A DNA stretch of 9,422 nt from JAIBBG01 sp043748015. GTDB taxonomy: Bacteria; Bacteroidota; Bacteroidia; Flavobacteriales_D; Sanyastnellaceae. The stretch covers positions 1 to 9,422 of the forward strand of contig JAYTOA010000023.1 in assembly GCA_043748015.1 (NCBI GenBank), given 5' to 3'. The position numbers and the translations under genes were made by a program. The notes beneath the pieces were generated by a model that saw only the letters and a program-made list of their open reading frames with translations, had not been told where the DNA came from and did no database searches. Positions 6,987 to 9,422 of this stretch are shown piece after piece (the first letter of the stretch is position 1; the number at the start of each line of letters is the position of its first letter).

Positions 6987-8260
6987 GCTGAAACATATGC
7001 TACTGATTTCCCCTCGTTTACCCTAAACAAAAAACCCGGGCGAACGATCTTCACAACAGTAAACATCAGCGCGAAGATGATAGGTATTACTGCCATATTC
7101 AACCTTTGTGGAAGAACAAACCAAAAGAGCAATGTTGAAAGCAATATGAAGAAATAGATTTTCATCCATTGCAACTTCCAACCCGACCATTTTTTTGATG
7201 AAACAAATGCAAAAATGAGATTGATTGGATTTGCCCACAGCAAATTAAAATTCCATTTTGTCGCTGTGTGATCAGTGAAAAACCAGAGAAACACCACGAA
7301 CACACCAAGCAAACCTGTGACAAAAAACAGAAACCTATCTGAAAATTGAAACAGCTTCTTATGACGAAATAAGATTCCGATGATCAGGTGCAAAATGAAA
7401 AAAAACCACATGACATTCATTGGAGTGACCGTCGAATCAAAAGACAACTCATATTCCTGTGGCAAGATTTCGACCGCCTGTGCAACCAATGCTCGCCCGC
7501 TATAATGTGCAAAGTTCATGTCCTTCATCAGCGAATCCGGAAGAAACATGTACTCGCCCTTTTCTACTTTCTTATCGCAAGGCAAACCAAGTGCTAGATC
7601 AATTCCGAAATCACTCCATGGCTGATAGTCGAGATAAGTTTGGATGGTTTGACGAAATGTATTTGGCTGAGGATAGACGTAACTGAAATCGATACGTGAT
7701 ATGTGCTTTATTTCTTCCGGGTCAGGATGCGTGAATCCCAAATTTGAAGTGTTCTCCAATCCTGAAGTCGCGCGGATGATCATATCGCGAATGCGTGTGG
7801 AACAGTTATCATAGAAAAAATCATAACGGTAGATTCTGTTTTCGGGAAGAAAATTTGCCTCGAGCAGATCAAGAAATTTCTGTTTTTCTTCTTGTGTGAA
7901 CAACAACTCTTGTTCGAATATTCCTCTACCGGCGTAGATATATTCCTCCTGAAAAAACGGAAAATCTTCCTTCGACAGTACATAGTCCAATTTGCCGCGA
8001 GCAAACTTCACATAGAATTCATCATCAAAAATGAAAGTGCCATAGTTGTATACCCAATCGACCATTTTACCACGAATGGTATCCTGGTAACGGATGGCGC
8101 TGTGCCCGAACAAACTGTATAAATCGGGCCCGGGAGTGCAAGTGAGTATAGTGAAACGCGCAGATTGAGAACTAACAAAACCATGCGACACAAAAGCATT
8201 CAATGATAACAGTACGATCAATGAAAAAGTAACAAAGAATGACTTCATAGAGGTCGGCAT
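6983..8260 (-). CDS. DUF4105/Lnb-like membrane protein, candidate lipoprotein N-acyltransferase
   Basis: This is a 425-residue inner-membrane protein. An N-terminal signal/anchor (about 7-26) leads into a periplasmic domain of about 250 residues with FGHSAIRY (51-58), YNYGTF (72-77), KFARGKLDYVLS (85-96) and YDFFYDNCSTRIRD (146-159). These are hallmarks of DUF4105, now known as the Lnb N-terminal domain, which has a papain/NlpC-like fold; His53 and Cys153 are the expected active-site pair. Then come about five membrane helices (about 284-405), with a conserved-looking FFTDHTATKWNFNLLW (327-342). Lnb of Bacteroides adds the third acyl chain to lipoproteins, replacing Lnt; paralogues with other jobs may exist, so the role here is a family-based inference. 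The ATG at 8260 is chosen because AAGGAAAGG lies just upstream; a TTG 21 nt earlier would overlap dapF. The gap to dapF is 13 nt, and the stop overlaps the lipoprotein start. Confidence 0.85.
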   Translation of the reverse strand: MPTSMKSFFVTFSLIVLLSLNAFVSHGFVSSQSARFTILTCTPGPDLYSLFGHSAIRYQDTIRGKMVDWVYNYGTFIFDDEFYVKFARGKLDYVLSKEDFPFFQEEYIYAGRGIFEQELLFTQEEKQKFLDLLEANFLPENRIYRYDFFYDNCSTRIRDMIIRATSGLENTSNLGFTHPDPEEIKHISRIDFSYVYPQPNTFRQTIQTYLDYQPWSDFGIDLALGLPCDKKVEKGEYMFLPDSLMKDMNFAHYSGRALVAQAVEILPQEYELSFDSTVTPMNVMWFFFILHLIIGILFRHKKLFQFSDRFLFFVTGLLGVFVVFLWFFTDHTATKWNFNLLWANPINLIFAFVSSKKWSGWKLQWMKIYFFILLSTLLFWFVLPQRLNMAVIPIIFALMFTVVKIVRPGFLFRVNEGKSVAYVSA

Positions 8261-8273
8261 TTTCCTTTCCTTT

Positions 8274-9047
8274 TTAAACAATTTCTATTTCTCCTTTGAA
8301 AACAAATTCCGCAGAACCGCATAACCAGATGTCAGTGAATTTTCCATCATCGACATTGCTCATCAACACTTTTAACTTTCCACCGCGAGTGACAACATCC
8401 ACTTTGTCAGTTCCGGGATGCCGAAATGCATAGGTCAGTGCGGCAGCCGTTACACCGGTTCCGCAACTTAATGTCTCATCTTCAACACCGCGCTCATACG
8501 TTCGCATGTCGATATGATTGTCGACTTCACTCACAAAATTCACATTGATACCCTCCGTTTTGAATTGGTTGTTGTATCGAATTTTTCGAGCATCCTGAAT
8601 GATATCAATCGATGATGGATCGGCTACGTATTTCACGTAATGTGGCGAACCGGTGTGTAGCACATAATCATCGCCTTCTCTTTTCACCTGATCAACATCC
8701 TTCATACGGATTTTCACATCATCACCATCCACTTTAAAAACATGCTTACCATCAATTGCCGTGAAGTCGTTTGAGCTTCCTTCAACACCCAAAAACATTG
8801 CAAAACGAACGGCGCATCTGCTCCCATTTCCACAAAAACTTTGCGAGCCATCCGGATTATAAAAATTCATGTAAAAAAGAGTGTCAACACTTTTTTCAAT
8901 GAGGATAATTCCATCGCTCCCAATACCGAATTTTCTATCGCATAAACGAACGATCTGGTCAATATTCAATTGAATAAGTCCTCGTCGGTTGTCCAACATG
9001 ATAAAATCGTTGCCTGTGCCCTGATATTTATGGAATTGCCATTTCAT
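8274..9047 (-). CDS. dapF: Diaminopimelate epimerase
   Basis: DapF is a cytoplasmic, cofactor-independent epimerase that turns LL-diaminopimelate into the meso form, used in peptidoglycan cross-links and as the precursor of lysine. The 257 residues are a normal length. Both catalytic cysteines are present in their motifs: Cys72 in FCGNGSRC (71-78) and Cys195 in LSCGTG (193-198). Supporting motifs are GTGNDF (10-15), GIGSDG (41-46), NPDGS (64-68), HTGSPHYV (131-138), INVNFV (167-172) and ERGVEDETL (185-193). The two halves show the expected two-lobed pseudo-symmetry. It is the first gene of the minus-strand series, facing the E1 gene across a 132-bp spacer. No Shine-Dalgarno sequence precedes the ATG. 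The Lnb-like gene starts 13 nt after its stop. No sign of decay. Confidence 0.97.
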   Translation of the reverse strand: MKWQFHKYQGTGNDFIMLDNRRGLIQLNIDQIVRLCDRKFGIGSDGIILIEKSVDTLFYMNFYNPDGSQSFCGNGSRCAVRFAMFLGVEGSSNDFTAIDGKHVFKVDGDDVKIRMKDVDQVKREGDDYVLHTGSPHYVKYVADPSSIDIIQDARKIRYNNQFKTEGINVNFVSEVDNHIDMRTYERGVEDETLSCGTGVTAAALTYAFRHPGTDKVDVVTRGGKLKVLMSNVDDGKFTDIWLCGSAEFVFKGEIEIV

Positions 9048-9179
9048 TCAGGGCGCAATGTAGGCGATGGCCGACCCAACTTCAATGATCGAAGGCAACA
9101 GGATTCAGGTCGAATTATCACCCGGAATTCAACAAAACAGCACTTGAACCGTAACTTGCGCTTTTTCCAAGAATACTGA
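9048..9179. promoter_or_regulatory. Divergent spacer expected to hold promoters for dapF series and E1 gene
   Basis: These 132 bp separate two divergently transcribed genes, so both promoters should lie here or slightly inside the coding ends. I find no convincing Bacteroidota promoter (TTTG then about 19-21 nt then TAnnTTTG) on either strand. The nearest partial match for the minus direction pairs CAAAA (9133-9137) with CGAATTA (9111-9117), with a spacing that is too short. A short inverted repeat, GAATT (9112-9116) and AATTC (9126-9130), is present. The region is called from context, not from recognised elements. Confidence 0.45.
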
Positions 9180-9422
9180 ATGTCTACTCTCGAAAAAACC
9201 GAAACAAATAAATCCGCTACTTTGAGCAGCGATGTGTTGTTGAAAGCATTCCAATTGATGGCGACGGCGAAGAGCATGTCGGACATCTATGAAGAGAATG
9301 CGAAGGTGACTTCAAAATACGTGCACGCCACTTCACGCGGACATGAGGCCTGTCAGCTTGCTCTGGGACTTCAGTTGAAAGCATGCGATTTTCTCAGCGC
9401 CTATTATCGCGACGATAGCATT
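9180..9422 (+). CDS. Thiamine-diphosphate 2-oxoacid dehydrogenase E1, alpha-type N-terminus (partial)
   Basis: The window holds the first 81 residues of a gene that continues past the right edge. After a polar leader (1-17), residues about 18-81 read as the start of an E1 alpha domain: MSDIYEEN (33-40), KYVHATSRGHEA (46-57), a helix QLALGLQL (59-66) and YYRDDS (75-80). The SRGHEA and YYRDD segments are typical of the E1 component of branched-chain/2-oxoacid dehydrogenases, and in Bacteroidota such proteins are often one chain with alpha and beta domains fused. E1 decarboxylates the 2-oxoacid on thiamine diphosphate and passes the acyl group to lipoyl-E2. The exact substrate and whether the chain is fused cannot be seen here. 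The start is firm on its 5' side: an in-frame TGA (9177-9179) directly precedes the ATG. No Shine-Dalgarno sequence is evident. Confidence 0.85.
   Translation, partial: MSTLEKTETNKSATLSSDVLLKAFQLMATAKSMSDIYEENAKVTSKYVHATSRGHEACQLALGLQLKACDFLSAYYRDDSI

Noticed and set aside
8258..8281. A TTG start at 8281 for the Lnb-like gene, overlapping the dapF stop.
   Set aside because: The ATG at 8260 has a purine-rich AAGGAAAGG just upstream and gives a normal signal/anchor; the TTG would only add seven charged residues.
9111..9137. A candidate minus-strand promoter made of CAAAA (9133-9137) and CGAATTA (9111-9117).
   Set aside because: The -7 element lacks the TTTG half and the spacing is about 15 nt, shorter than the usual 19-21 nt.
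9044..9286. An 80-codon minus-strand reading frame that ends in an ATGA overlap with the dapF start, looking like a small coupled upstream gene.
   Set aside because: More than 100 nt of it is antisense to the well-supported E1 coding start, its protein has no recognisable features, and a Bacteroidota E1 N-terminus explains the other strand.

Overview
The window looks like a chromosomal segment from a member of the Bacteroidota. The main reasons are a type IX secretion (T9SS) C-terminal sorting domain, KdsA and DapF proteins of the type found in that phylum, a DUF5723 outer-membrane barrel, a DUF4105/Lnb-like membrane protein, and translation starts that mostly lack a Shine-Dalgarno sequence. 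I cannot place it at order level. No mobile element, CRISPR array, tRNA, rRNA or phage gene is visible.

Layout. Eight genes run head to tail on the minus strand, from dapF (start 9047) to a DUF2079 membrane protein that leaves the window at position 1. In transcription order they are: dapF; a DUF4105/Lnb-like membrane protein; a 530-residue lipoprotein; a DUF5723 outer-membrane protein; kdsA; a T9SS-exported predicted beta-propeller; a PIG-V/Gpi18-like GT-C glycosyltransferase; and the DUF2079 protein. Junctions are tight: gaps of 13, 15, 59, 14 and 24 nt and two 4-nt overlaps. The set could be one transcription unit of about 9 kb or more. One gene faces the other way: the start of a thiamine-diphosphate-dependent 2-oxoacid dehydrogenase E1 (9180 onward, plus strand). 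The 132-bp divergent spacer at 9048-9179 is the only intergenic stretch over 60 bp, and it should hold the promoters for both directions.

How the genes fit together. Apart from dapF (meso-diaminopimelate for peptidoglycan and lysine), the minus-strand genes share an envelope theme. KdsA makes Kdo-8-phosphate for lipopolysaccharide. The Lnb-like protein is a candidate lipoprotein N-acyltransferase, and its stop codon overlaps the start of a lipoprotein gene. The DUF5723 protein is a predicted barrel. The propeller is predicted to be exported by T9SS and attached at or released from the cell surface. The last two genes are polytopic membrane proteins resembling lipid-linked-sugar (GT-C) glycosyltransferases. 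I see no defence or otherwise clearly novel system. The parts most worth attention are the Lnb-like/lipoprotein/DUF5723 trio, the kdsA/T9SS-cargo/GT-C arrangement, and two perfect palindromes that flank kdsA.
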